Positions 1-7,882 of a DNA stretch of 64,000 nucleotides are shown here, piece after piece. The stretch is from assembly GCA_965199585.1 (NCBI GenBank), contig CBDASI010000002.1:186001-250000 (forward strand), read 5' to 3'. Numbering within the stretch: position 1 is the first letter of the stretch; each line of letters begins with the position of its first letter. The position numbers were made by a program, and so were the translations under genes. This DNA is from JAVVHH01 sp965199585. GTDB taxonomy: Bacteria; Pseudomonadota; Alphaproteobacteria; Acetobacterales; Acetobacteraceae. Below the pieces are notes generated by a model, which did no database searches, was not told where the DNA came from, and saw only the letters and a list, made by a program, of their open reading frames with translations.

Positions 1-753
1 CCGAGTTCGCCGTGGGCGACCGCGTCGTGCTGAACGGCTGGGGGGTCGGCGAGACGCACGATGGCGGCCTGGCCGAGCGAGCGCGCGTCAAGTCGGACTG
101 GCTGATCCACCTGCCGGACGGGTTGAGCCCGGCCGAGGCGATGGCGGTCGGCACCGCCGGCTACACCGCGGCGCTCTCCGTATTGGCGCTCGAGCGTTTC
201 GGCATCGGCCCGGCCAGCGGCGATGTGCTGGTCACGGGCGCGGCCGGCGGCGTCGGCAGCATGGCGATCGCGTTGCTGGCGGCGGCGGGCTATCGGGTGA
301 TCGCGTCATCGCGCCGGGCTGCGGCGGAGGCCGGTTACCTGACGGGCCTCGGCGCTGCCGAGGTGATGGACGCGGCCGAACTCGGCAGTCCCGGCCGTCC
401 GCTTGGCAAGGAGCGCTGGGCCGCGGCGATCGACAGCGTCGGCAGTCATACGCTGGCCAACGTCTTGGCCGGCACCCGCTACGACGGAATCGTCCGCCTG
501 CGGCCTGGCGCAGGGCAGCGATCTACCGGTCACGGTGATGCCGTTCATCCTGCGCGGGGTGACGCTGGCCGGCATCAACTCGGTGACCGTGACGAAGGCC
601 AAGCGTATCGAGGCATGGGCGCGGTTGGCCCGGGATCTGGACCGCGCTGCGCTGGCGCGCATGACGCGCCACGTCTCGCTCGATCAGGCGGTGGCGGTCG
701 GCGCCGAGATCGTGGCCGGCACGGTGCGCGGCCGGGTCGTCGTCGACCTCTAG
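1..753 (+). pseudogene. YhdH/AcuI-type NADPH:quinone (acryloyl-CoA) reductase, 5' partial and frameshifted
   Basis: This is the C-terminal two thirds of a zinc-free medium-chain reductase of the YhdH/AcuI family, which reduces acryloyl-CoA or quinones with NADPH. The frame is already open at base 3. It shows the family sequence GTAGYTAALSV and a glycine-rich nucleotide-binding stretch, VTGAAGGVGS. At about base 495 the frame shifts: the first half runs into unrelated Arg/Pro/Gly-rich sequence after TRYDGIV, while ACGLAQGSDLPVTVMPFILR and the conserved tail continue in another frame to TAG at 751-753. One extra base, or two missing, at 495 would explain it. The break may be a real mutation or a sequence error. 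The stop overlaps that of the opposing small ORF as CTAG. Confidence 0.85.
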
Positions 754-929
754 CCTTTATGCTTGTCGGGGACGGCCGCGGTCTCCGTCGCCTGCCGGTC
801 GCTGGTCGGCGCGCCGGTGGCCTCGGCCTTGTCCGCCGCGGGCGGAACCCCGTTCGGCGCGTGTTCGTGGCTGACCGTCGGCGCCTCTTCGGGGGCTGGG
901 TGGTCGGCCGGCTTCGCTGGTTGTGTCAT
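750..929 (-). CDS. small acidic/proline-rich protein, 59 aa, candidate
   Basis: I do not recognise this protein. The ATG overlaps the stop of the upstream aminotransferase as ATGA (926-929), which suggests translational coupling. The 59-residue product is hydrophilic and low in complexity, rich in Ala, Pro, Glu, Asp and Thr (it begins MTQPAKPADH and ends PDKHKG), with no membrane segment, cysteine or known motif. It looks intrinsically disordered. Its TAG overlaps the stop of the convergent reductase remnant. It fills the only gap between these two genes exactly, but its size and composition leave open that it is not expressed. Confidence 0.45.
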   Translation of the reverse strand: MTQPAKPADHPAPEEAPTVSHEHAPNGVPPAADKAEATGAPTSDRQATETAAVPDKHKG

Positions 930-2077
930 CGTTCTGCAACGCCGACGGGAGTACCTGGTTTCGCCATTGCCGCCGCGACCGCATCGCAGATCAGGTCGAG
1001 CTGATCGTCTGACAGGTCCGGATGGATCGGCAGCGCCATGATCCGGCGTGACAGGTCCTCGGCCACCGGCAGCGCCGTGCCGTCATGCGCGCCGGCATAG
1101 GCGGGCTGCAGGTGCAGCGGGCGGGGATAGTAGATCGCGCTCGGCACGCCCGCGCTCCGTAGCGAGCCCTGCAGCGCCGCCCGTTCCGCCTCGGATGGCA
1201 GCAGGATCGCGTAGATCGCCCAGGCGCTGGTGCTGTCCAGCACCCGCGCCGGCACGTGCACCAGCCCGGCCAGCCGCCGGTCGTAATGCCGCGCGATCGC
1301 CTCGCGCCGGGCCAGCTCGTCGTCGAACATGTCCAGCTTGGCCAGCAGGATCGCCGCCTGCAACGTGTCGAGCCGGCCGTTCATGCCGATCCGCAGCACG
1401 TCGTAGCGGGTCGTGCCCTCGCCATGGGTGCGCAGGCTGCGGAACAGCGCGGCGCGGTCGTCGTCGTCGGTGAACAACGCGCCGCCATCGCCGTAGGCGC
1501 CGAACGGCTTGCTCGGGAAGAAGCTGGTCGCCGTCGCATCGGCCTGGGTGCCGAGCTTGGCGCCGTGCAGGCTCGCGCCGAACGACTGCGCCAGATCGTC
1601 GAGCAGGAACAGCCCCCGCGACCCGGCGATCCGTTGCAAGGCCGGCCAGTCCGCCGGCTGCCCGAACAGGTCCACCCCGATGATCGCGCGCGGTTTGAGA
1701 TGGCCCGGCGTGGTGGCGATACGATGCTCCAGATGCGCCGGGTCGATCTGGAACGTCCGCGGATCGACGTCGACGAACACCGGCGTCGCTCCGAGCAGCA
1801 GCGGCACCTCGGCCGTCGCCGTATAGGTGAACGCCGGCAGGTACACCGCGTCGCCGGCGCCGATGCCCTCGGCCATCATCGCGATCTGCAATGCGTCCGT
1901 GCCGGAACTCACGCCGACGCAGTGCTTGGCGCCGCAATACGCTGCTAGCCGCTCCTCGAGCTCGACCACCTCCGGCCCAAGGATGAATTGGCAATGCGCC
2001 AGCACCGCCTCCAGCCGCGGCCGTAGCGTCGGCATCAATCGGGCTTGCTGGGCTTTGAGGTCGAGGAACGGGATCAC
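926..2077 (-). CDS. DegT/DnrJ/EryC1/StrS sugar aminotransferase
   Basis: A PLP-dependent aminotransferase of 383 aa that moves an amino group from glutamate to a nucleotide keto-sugar. Visible motifs are VSSGTDAL (residues 56-63), which binds the PLP phosphate, LLDDLAQSFGA (158-168), and the Schiff-base lysine K190 in SFFPSKPFGAYGDGGA. The GTG start at 2077 overlaps the stop of the CapD gene as GTGA and has AGGAG a few bases upstream. The upstream dehydratase would supply a UDP-4-keto-6-deoxy sugar, so a rare 4-amino sugar of the bacillosamine or viosamine type is the likely product (inference). The exact sugar cannot be read from sequence. Confidence 0.9.
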   Translation of the reverse strand: MIPFLDLKAQQARLMPTLRPRLEAVLAHCQFILGPEVVELEERLAAYCGAKHCVGVSSGTDALQIAMMAEGIGAGDAVYLPAFTYTATAEVPLLLGATPVFVDVDPRTFQIDPAHLEHRIATTPGHLKPRAIIGVDLFGQPADWPALQRIAGSRGLFLLDDLAQSFGASLHGAKLGTQADATATSFFPSKPFGAYGDGGALFTDDDDRAALFRSLRTHGEGTTRYDVLRIGMNGRLDTLQAAILLAKLDMFDDELARREAIARHYDRRLAGLVHVPARVLDSTSAWAIYAILLPSEAERAALQGSLRSAGVPSAIYYPRPLHLQPAYAGAHDGTALPVAEDLSRRIMALPIHPDLSDDQLDLICDAVAAAMAKPGTPVGVAER

Positions 2078-4035
2078 GGGCGAACTCCTGACGCGGTGGC
2101 CGCCGGCAGGTCCGGCTCGTATTCCGGGACCATGCGGCCGAGGAGGGAAAGGGCGGTGGCAGGCTGCCCGGCGCGGCAGGCGGCGGCGATCTCGTCGAGG
2201 CAACGCCCAACGATGGCCGGGTCGGCGGTGCGTGGCGTGGCGGTCAACAGGCCCGGGTGCCCGGTCGGCTGCGGCGGCTCCTTGCCGTGGAACAGCTCCT
2301 CGAACAGCTTCTCCCCCGGCCGCAGCCCGGTGAACCGAATCGCGATGCTGTCCGCCGGCGCCACGCCCTCGTCGGGTGCTACGGTCAGCCCGGTCAGCCG
2401 GATCATCTGCCGCGCGAGATCCACGATCCGCACCGGCGGCCCCATGTCGAGCACGAAGATGCCGCCCTGGTCGTGATCGGCCTGTGCACCGACCACGCTG
2501 GCCTGCAACACGAGCCCGACCGCCTCGCGCACCGTCATGAAATATCGCTGCATGTCCGGATGCGTGACCGTCAGCGGCCCGCCGCGCTCGAGCTGCCGGC
2601 GGAACAGCGGCACCACCGACCCGGTGCTGCCTAGCACGTTGCCGAACCGCACGGTGACGTAGTGCATCCCGTCCGCCCCGGCGGTGCGGTCCAGCGCCTG
2701 CACGTACATCTCGGCCAACCGCTTGCTGGCGCCCATGATACTCGACGGGTTGACCGCCTTGTCGGTCGAGATGAATACCATCTGCGCCGCCCCGGCCGCC
2801 CGCGCCGCATCGGCCACGATCCGGGTGCCGACCGCGTTGGTCATCAGCCCCTCGAGCGGGTTGGCCTCCACCATCGGCACGTGCTTCAGCGCCGCGGCAT
2901 GGAATACCAGTTCGGGCCGGATCTCCTCGCACACGGACCGGATCCGCGCCTCGTCGCGCACATCCGCCAGGCAGATCTGCCGCGTCACCGACGGGTGCGA
3001 CTCCGTCAGCTCGGTATCGATCTGCCACAGCGCATACTCGCCATTGTCGAGCAGCACGAGCGAGGCCGGGTCGAGCGAGGCGATCTGACGGGCGAGCTCG
3101 GACCCGATGGTCCCGCCCGCGCCCGTCACCAGCACCCGGCGCCCCCGCACCAGCCGCGCCATCCCGTCCCGGTCCAGCGGCACCTGCGCCCGGTTCAGCA
3201 GATCCTCGATCGCCACCGGTGCCAACGGCGCCGCGCCATCACCCGAGCCGAGCAGCCGCATCGGCGGCGGCATGCGGCGCACCGTCCCGCCCGCCGCTTC
3301 CGCCTGCGCGACCAGCTCGGCCAGTCGGGCGCCGTCCAGATCCGGCTCCGTCACCACGATCGCGTGGACCGGCCGCCCCTCGGTGCGCAATTTCGCCAGG
3401 ATCTGCCCCGCCTGTTCCAGCGCGCCCAGGATCGGCCGCCCGTGCATTCGCCGCCCGACGCTGCTGCTACCGTGGCTCAGCAGGCCGATGACGCGATAGG
3501 CCGCCCGCCCCTCACGCGTGTCGAGCGCGCGCAGGAACAGCTCGGCATTCTCGCCGGCGCCGGCCAGCAGCACCGCCTGCGCCCCATCGCCCGACGGCCC
3601 GCGGCCGCGGCGCAGCCGGTAGATCACCCGCGGCGTGCCCAGGGCGACGATCAGCGTCAGTGCATGGATGACCGGGAACGTCGCCGTCGGGCTCGGAAAG
3701 CCGGACGCGAACAGCAGGATGGCGAACAGCATAGCCGAGATGATCGAACTGCCGACGACGCCGACTAGGTCCGCGATGCCGGAGAAGCGCCAATATTGCT
3801 GCGGCATCCGGAACGGCAGCCCGGCCACCAGCAGCGTGATCGCCCCGCCGGCGATGAACCACAGCGGATGCAGCAGCCCTCCCGTTGGGTCCGCCAGGAA
3901 GCGGGCGAGCGGCGTCGCCACGGCGGCGAGCGCGCCATCGAGCAGGACGTTGAGGAAGATCCGCTTCATCGCACGATTGGAAAAGGTGCGATGCGCGGAC
4001 GGGGGTTCGTCCGAACTGGGCCGTTGCAGAGCCAT
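2074..4035 (-). CDS. membrane-bound nucleotide-sugar 4,6-dehydratase/epimerase, CapD/WbpM/FlaA1 family
   Basis: A large polysaccharide-biosynthesis SDR of 653 aa. The N-terminus has about four hydrophobic segments (residues about 25-135), followed by a CoA-binding-like region (about 150-250). The catalytic SDR domain begins with VLVTGAGGTIGSEL near residue 301. The active site reads FISTDKAVNPSSIMGASKR, with M434 in place of the usual Tyr and K438: the Ser-Met-Lys triad of WbpM-type UDP-GlcNAc 4,6-dehydratases. I chose the ATG at 4035 because longer in-frame starts would run into the divergent transferase. It is first in a coupled operon with the aminotransferase and supplies its keto-sugar. 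Confidence 0.9.
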   Translation of the reverse strand: MALQRPSSDEPPSAHRTFSNRAMKRIFLNVLLDGALAAVATPLARFLADPTGGLLHPLWFIAGGAITLLVAGLPFRMPQQYWRFSGIADLVGVVGSSIISAMLFAILLFASGFPSPTATFPVIHALTLIVALGTPRVIYRLRRGRGPSGDGAQAVLLAGAGENAELFLRALDTREGRAAYRVIGLLSHGSSSVGRRMHGRPILGALEQAGQILAKLRTEGRPVHAIVVTEPDLDGARLAELVAQAEAAGGTVRRMPPPMRLLGSGDGAAPLAPVAIEDLLNRAQVPLDRDGMARLVRGRRVLVTGAGGTIGSELARQIASLDPASLVLLDNGEYALWQIDTELTESHPSVTRQICLADVRDEARIRSVCEEIRPELVFHAAALKHVPMVEANPLEGLMTNAVGTRIVADAARAAGAAQMVFISTDKAVNPSSIMGASKRLAEMYVQALDRTAGADGMHYVTVRFGNVLGSTGSVVPLFRRQLERGGPLTVTHPDMQRYFMTVREAVGLVLQASVVGAQADHDQGGIFVLDMGPPVRIVDLARQMIRLTGLTVAPDEGVAPADSIAIRFTGLRPGEKLFEELFHGKEPPQPTGHPGLLTATPRTADPAIVGRCLDEIAAACRAGQPATALSLLGRMVPEYEPDLPAATASGVRP

Positions 4036-4078
4036 CGTCGGAACCCTATAGGCCGCGATTTCCAGCAGCGACAGTGCC

Positions 4079-5131
4079 GTGACGATACAAGCCTTCCTCC
4101 GCCATCTCGCTTTCTGCGCGGCCCTGGCCGGGCTCTCGGCGGCCATGGTGCGCGCGATGATCGGCGTCGGCGTGCTCGACCAGCCGGACCAGCGCAAGGC
4201 GCACACCCGCCCGGTGCCCAAAGGCGGCGGAGTCGGCGTCGTCGCCTCCTTCCTGGTCGGCATCGCCGCGCTCTACGCCTTCGCCGGCTTCGCCCGCGTC
4301 GCGGACGGCTATTTCCTAGGCGTAATCCTGGCCGCCACCGCCATCGCCGTGGTCGCCGGGCTCGACGACGTGGTGGACTGGCCCTTCACGGTGAAACTGG
4401 GCGCTCAACTCGGCGCCGCGCTGGTGGCGGTTGCGAGCGGGCTCGTGGTGTCCAGCCTTAACCTGCCGCTGCTCGGCACGGTGCCGCTCGGCTGGATCGG
4501 CGTCGTCGGCACGCTGGCCTGGATCGTGTTCGCGACCAACGCGATGAACTTCATCGACGGGCTGAACGGCCTGGCCTCAGGCGTCTCCTGCATCGCGGCC
4601 ATCGCGCTAGCGGCCGTGGCGGCCGAGATGAACGCCTGGTTCGTCTACTTCGCCGGGCTGTTGTTGGCGGCCGGGCTGCTCGGCTTCCTGCCGTTCAACT
4701 TCCCCCGCGCCCGCATCTTCATGGGCGACGTCGGCAGCCAGTTCTGCGGCTTCGTGCTGGCTGTGCTCGGCGTGGTGGCCGGACGCTTCGAGCAGGTGGA
4801 GCTCTCGGTGCTGTTGGTACCGCTGCTGCTGTTCGGGGTGCTTTACGACGTCGCGTTTACGCTGGTGCGCCGCGCCATCGCCGGCGATCGGTTGACCCAG
4901 CCGCACCGCTCGCACCTCTATCAGCTGGCGCACCGCTCCGGCATGCCGGCGGTTGGCGTGGCCCTGGTGCACTGGGGTTTCGCGCTCTGGGGCGCCGGGT
5001 GCTGCGCGGTGTTCCTGCGCGCCACCGGCCTGGGCAAGCCGCTCGCGTTGCCGCTGGTGCTCGTGCCGCAACTGGCGTGGACGGCGGCGGTGTGGCGGAT
5101 GGCGCGCCGGGCCGACATTGGACGGTGGTAG
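4079..5131 (+). CDS. polyprenyl-phosphate N-acetylhexosamine-1-phosphate transferase, MraY/WecA family
   Basis: A multi-spanning inner-membrane enzyme of 350 aa that starts lipid-linked sugar assembly by moving a sugar-1-phosphate from a UDP-sugar to undecaprenyl phosphate. Family motifs are clear: LDDVVDW, the NAMNFIDGLNGLASG loop, FMGDVGSQFCGF, and the basic HRSHLYQL motif near the end. Around ten hydrophobic segments are visible. The start is GTG at 4079, 43 bp from the divergent dehydratase start, so the two probably share a control region. Together they suggest synthesis of an O-antigen or exopolysaccharide unit whose first sugar is a modified hexosamine. Confidence 0.9.
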   Translation: MTIQAFLRHLAFCAALAGLSAAMVRAMIGVGVLDQPDQRKAHTRPVPKGGGVGVVASFLVGIAALYAFAGFARVADGYFLGVILAATAIAVVAGLDDVVDWPFTVKLGAQLGAALVAVASGLVVSSLNLPLLGTVPLGWIGVVGTLAWIVFATNAMNFIDGLNGLASGVSCIAAIALAAVAAEMNAWFVYFAGLLLAAGLLGFLPFNFPRARIFMGDVGSQFCGFVLAVLGVVAGRFEQVELSVLLVPLLLFGVLYDVAFTLVRRAIAGDRLTQPHRSHLYQLAHRSGMPAVGVALVHWGFALWGAGCCAVFLRATGLGKPLALPLVLVPQLAWTAAVWRMARRADIGRW

Positions 5132-5192
5132 TGCGCCGCCCGGCAGCGCTACGCTCGCCTCGCGCCCGACGCGCACCGGAGAGTTTCGAGGG

Positions 5193-5819
5193 ATGCTGAC
5201 ACGGCCATGGATCGCCCCGCTCGGCCTGCTCGCAATGTTAGCGGGCGCCGCGGACGAGCCGCCAAACCCTTCATTTTACCTCGTCAACCGGGCGACCAGC
5301 GCGATCAGCGGCGTATACGTCTCGCCCACCGGAGTGCCGAACTGGGGCAGCAACCAGCTCACCGACACGACAATCGCCCCTGGACAGAATGCGCCGATCC
5401 GGCTCGCCGCAAACGGCACCTGCGTCTACGACATCAGGATCGTTTACGCGTCCGGCACCAGTGACGAGCGACGCCGGGTCAACACCTGCGACATCGACAA
5501 TATCGTGTTCCCGCGCGGCGCGACGGCACCGGCCGGGCCGGCCGCAACCCGTCCCGGACGGCGCGTCGAGATACCGTCCGTGCTGGTGGTCAATCGGAGC
5601 CGGTTGGTGATGAACGAACTGTATCTCAGCCCCAGCGGCAACGATTCGTGGGGTGAGGACCAGCTTGGGGACGGCACCATGGCCGCGGGGGCGACGCGAG
5701 CCATCCGGCTACCGCCCGGCGAGTGCACGTATGATTATCGGGTCGTCTTCGCCAACGGGGACGCCAACGAGAAGCGCCGGATCAATCTCTGCCAGATCAC
5801 CGACCTGAGATTGCCGTGA
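5193..5819 (+). CDS. secreted protein with two tandem ~80-residue Cys-paired repeats
   Basis: I do not recognise a named family. The 208-aa product starts with a short hydrophobic signal-like segment (residues 6-20) and then has two copies of one domain, at about 28-107 and 131-207, joined by an Ala/Pro linker. Each copy has an N-terminal VNR, the pattern YxSPxG..W G..QL, a Pro/Gly turn before an IRL strand, and two cysteines exactly 22 residues apart (C77/C99 and C178/C200), with the sequence YDxRxVxAxG between them. This suggests a beta-rich periplasmic or surface domain with one disulfide per repeat. The ATG at 5193 follows a purine-rich TTCGAGGG. Confidence 0.75.
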   Translation: MLTRPWIAPLGLLAMLAGAADEPPNPSFYLVNRATSAISGVYVSPTGVPNWGSNQLTDTTIAPGQNAPIRLAANGTCVYDIRIVYASGTSDERRRVNTCDIDNIVFPRGATAPAGPAATRPGRRVEIPSVLVVNRSRLVMNELYLSPSGNDSWGEDQLGDGTMAAGATRAIRLPPGECTYDYRVVFANGDANEKRRINLCQITDLRLP

Positions 5820-5831
5820 CGCGGTAAATGA

Positions 5832-5849
5832 GGCGCCAATTTTGGCGCC
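5832..5849. terminator. palindromic hairpin between convergent genes
   Basis: GGCGCCAA and TTGGCGCC form an 8-bp inverted repeat around TT, between the ends of the tandem-repeat protein and the convergent MarR gene. It lacks a clear U-tract on either strand, so a bidirectional terminator is only the likeliest reading. Confidence 0.45.
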
Positions 5850-5864
5850 CCATTCGGCATCACA

Positions 5865-6266
5865 TCAGGCGTGGATGGCGATCCGCTTGCTGGCTCGGCC
5901 GACCGGCTCCTGCGTCGCGGCCGGGGTCACCTTGGCGGCCTCGCCCATGATGCCGCGGAGATCCTTCAGGAACGCCTGACCCTTGATGGTCTTCTGCACC
6001 AGCACCGAGCGCCGGTCCGCCGGATCGACCTTGCGGCGGGCCAGTTCGAGTTCGCCGAGCCGGTCGAGCGCGCGCGTGATCGCCGGCTTGGACACGTTCA
6101 GGTCCGACGCCAGGCCACGGACGGTGTGCGGGCCCTCTTGGAGGTAGCAGGTGAGAAACACACCCAATTGGCGCGCCGACAAATCGGGTCCGTCGCGCCG
6201 AACGAGGGACACGACGGTGTCGCGAAGGATGGCGACCATCTGGTCGGCACTTGGGCTTGTGGGCAC
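5865..6266 (-). CDS. MarR-family transcriptional regulator
   Basis: A 133-aa winged-helix repressor-type protein. The core reads LSARQLGVFLTCYLQEGPHTVRGLASDLNVSKPAITRALDRL (residues about 30-71), a typical MarR helix-turn-helix, followed by the basic wing with DPADRRS (83-89), the conserved DxRS motif. The start is GTG at 6266, preceded by AAAGGATC. The upstream 150 bp are unusually AT-rich and hold a small palindrome at 6316-6327 that could be its own operator. No obvious target gene lies divergently, so the regulon and ligand are unknown. Confidence 0.9.
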   Translation of the reverse strand: MPTSPSADQMVAILRDTVVSLVRRDGPDLSARQLGVFLTCYLQEGPHTVRGLASDLNVSKPAITRALDRLGELELARRKVDPADRRSVLVQKTIKGQAFLKDLRGIMGEAAKVTPAATQEPVGRASKRIAIHA

Positions 6267-6315
6267 TGGGTGATCCTTTCGACATTCGCGCGAGTAGCGC
6301 CGTAATCAAATTAAA

Positions 6316-6327
6316 TTGTTCGGACAA
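6316..6327. promoter_or_regulatory. candidate MarR operator (TTGT-N4-ACAA)
   Basis: TTGT TCGG ACAA lies about 50 bp upstream of the MarR start, inside an AT-rich stretch (about 6305-6380) that stands out from the GC-rich surroundings. MarR proteins often bind short palindromes with TTG/CAA ends near their own promoter. The assignment rests on position and symmetry only. Confidence 0.3.
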
Positions 6328-6420
6328 ACTGCCGTAACGGCTGAGTATCAACCATTTTCTTTAATGAAATATATAACAGCAGTTGGTGGTGTCATCTCCC
6401 CCGCAACGCTATTCGCATAC

Positions 6421-7824
6421 CTAAAGCAAAGTTAATTTCTGCACCGCTAGAAACAAAGCCCGCAGGCTTTGTGCTTCTCCTCCTTCCGGACGGCCCGCGC
6501 GTGTCGAATCATTCCAGGCGTAGGTATCGATATGCATCCAGCTTACACCGTCAGCCACGAATCGTTTCAGGAACAGCGCTGCAATTACCGCTCCTGCGTG
6601 TGGCTTTGACGAAACGTTGGCGAGATCGGCGACCGGACTCGACAACCACTGGTCGTACTCGGCGAATAACGGCAACCGCCACACCGGATCGTGTGCATCG
6701 TCGGCGCAATTGGCCAGCAGGTCGGCTAACTCATTGTCGGGCGTGAACACCGCCGGGAGGTCTGGCCCAAGGGCGACCCGGGCCGCACCCGTCAACGTGG
6801 CCGCATCGAGCATCAGGTCCGGCCGTTCGTCGGAAGCGGCCGCCATGAGGTCGCACAGCACCAAGCGCCCCTCGGCATCGGTGTTGCCGACCTCCACGGT
6901 CAGGCCGCGCCGGGTCTGCAGCACGTCGAGCGGCCGCATCGCCTCGCCCGACACCATGTTCTCGACGCACCCGATGCGCACCGTCAGCCGCACCGGCAGG
7001 TCCCGCTCCATGATGGCGCTGGCCAGGCCGAGCATGAGCGCCGCGCCGCCCATGTCTTTCTTCATCCGCAACATCGCCGCCGGCGGCTTGAGATCGTAGC
7101 CGCCCGAATCGAAGCACACGCCTTTGCCGCACAGCGAGACGTGCTTGGCATCCGGCCCCGCCGCGCTGCCGCGCCAGGTGAACCCGGCGACCACGGACGC
7201 CCGAGTCGAGCCCCGGCCCACCGCGGCCAATGCCGGATATCCATCCTCGAGCGCGCCGCCCTCGATCCGGTCCGTTTTGGCGCCGAAACGCTCGCCGAGC
7301 GCCAGCGTCGCATCGGCCAGTTCGGCCGGCCCGAGATGATTAGCCGGCGTGTTGATCAGGTCGCGCGCCAGCCAGATCGCACGCACCAGCGCCAGCGCCG
7401 GTGAGCTCTCGGCCTCCGCCAGCAAGGCGGTCGGCCGCAGCTTGGCGGTCATCGCGCCGTAGCGATAGGCGCCCAGGCAGAAGCCCAGGATCGCCGCGTC
7501 GTGGTCGAAATCGCCGGCCGCGAGCTCCCATGTCGTTCCGGCCGGCAGCGCCGTCGCCAGGCCGCCATGCACCCAGGGCGACCGGTCTTCGCCGAGGCCG
7601 AGCAGCGCGCCCTCCAGCCCCTCCGCCCCCGGCAACAGGACGACGCGCCCTGCCTCTGCCGCGAAGCCGGTGGCGCGCACGAACGCCGCCGTCGCCTGCG
7701 CCAGCGAACCGAGCGCCGACTCGAGCCCACCGGGCCGGACCGAGATCAGCTTCAGCGCACCGCTCCCGCCCGGTAGGGCGAGGCATTCCAAGGTGCGGGC
7801 AACGTTGACGGGACTGGCTGGCAT
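6421..7824 (-). CDS. leucyl aminopeptidase family protein (M17)
   Basis: A two-zinc cytosolic aminopeptidase of 467 aa that removes N-terminal residues from peptides. The catalytic domain is intact: GKGVCFDSGGYDLKP (K234, D239), MKKDMGGAA (D257), and the family signature NTDAEGRLVL (D316, E318, R320). The N-terminal macro-like domain is short, as in the PepB-like alphaproteobacterial branch, and Cys replaces the usual Thr in GKG-x-x-FDSGG. The start is ATG at 7824. It is divergent from the SUV3-type helicase with a 58-bp gap to the start chosen for that gene. A cluster of A/T-rich codons near its 3' end runs into the AT-rich MarR leader. Confidence 0.92.
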   Translation of the reverse strand: MPASPVNVARTLECLALPGGSGALKLISVRPGGLESALGSLAQATAAFVRATGFAAEAGRVVLLPGAEGLEGALLGLGEDRSPWVHGGLATALPAGTTWELAAGDFDHDAAILGFCLGAYRYGAMTAKLRPTALLAEAESSPALALVRAIWLARDLINTPANHLGPAELADATLALGERFGAKTDRIEGGALEDGYPALAAVGRGSTRASVVAGFTWRGSAAGPDAKHVSLCGKGVCFDSGGYDLKPPAAMLRMKKDMGGAALMLGLASAIMERDLPVRLTVRIGCVENMVSGEAMRPLDVLQTRRGLTVEVGNTDAEGRLVLCDLMAAASDERPDLMLDAATLTGAARVALGPDLPAVFTPDNELADLLANCADDAHDPVWRLPLFAEYDQWLSSPVADLANVSSKPHAGAVIAALFLKRFVADGVSWMHIDTYAWNDSTRAGRPEGGEAQSLRALFLAVQKLTLL

Positions 7825-7882
7825 GGATCGGATTCCCTCTCGCTTTCGGAATACTCGAAAGTTAAACTATTGCAAGCGGGTG

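Noticed and set aside
480..520. Programmed frameshift in the YhdH-type gene
   Set aside because: No slippery heptamer or downstream pseudoknot is evident, and the family has no such mechanism.
763..1041. 92-aa plus-strand ORF after the broken reductase
   Set aside because: It overlaps the aminotransferase end and has no motif; the coupled minus-strand ORF fits the gap better.
926..3028. A 700-aa minus-strand ORF covering the aminotransferase and part of capD
   Set aside because: Its first part is another frame of capD with Arg/Gly/Ala-biased sequence; only the aminotransferase part, from GTG 2077, is real.
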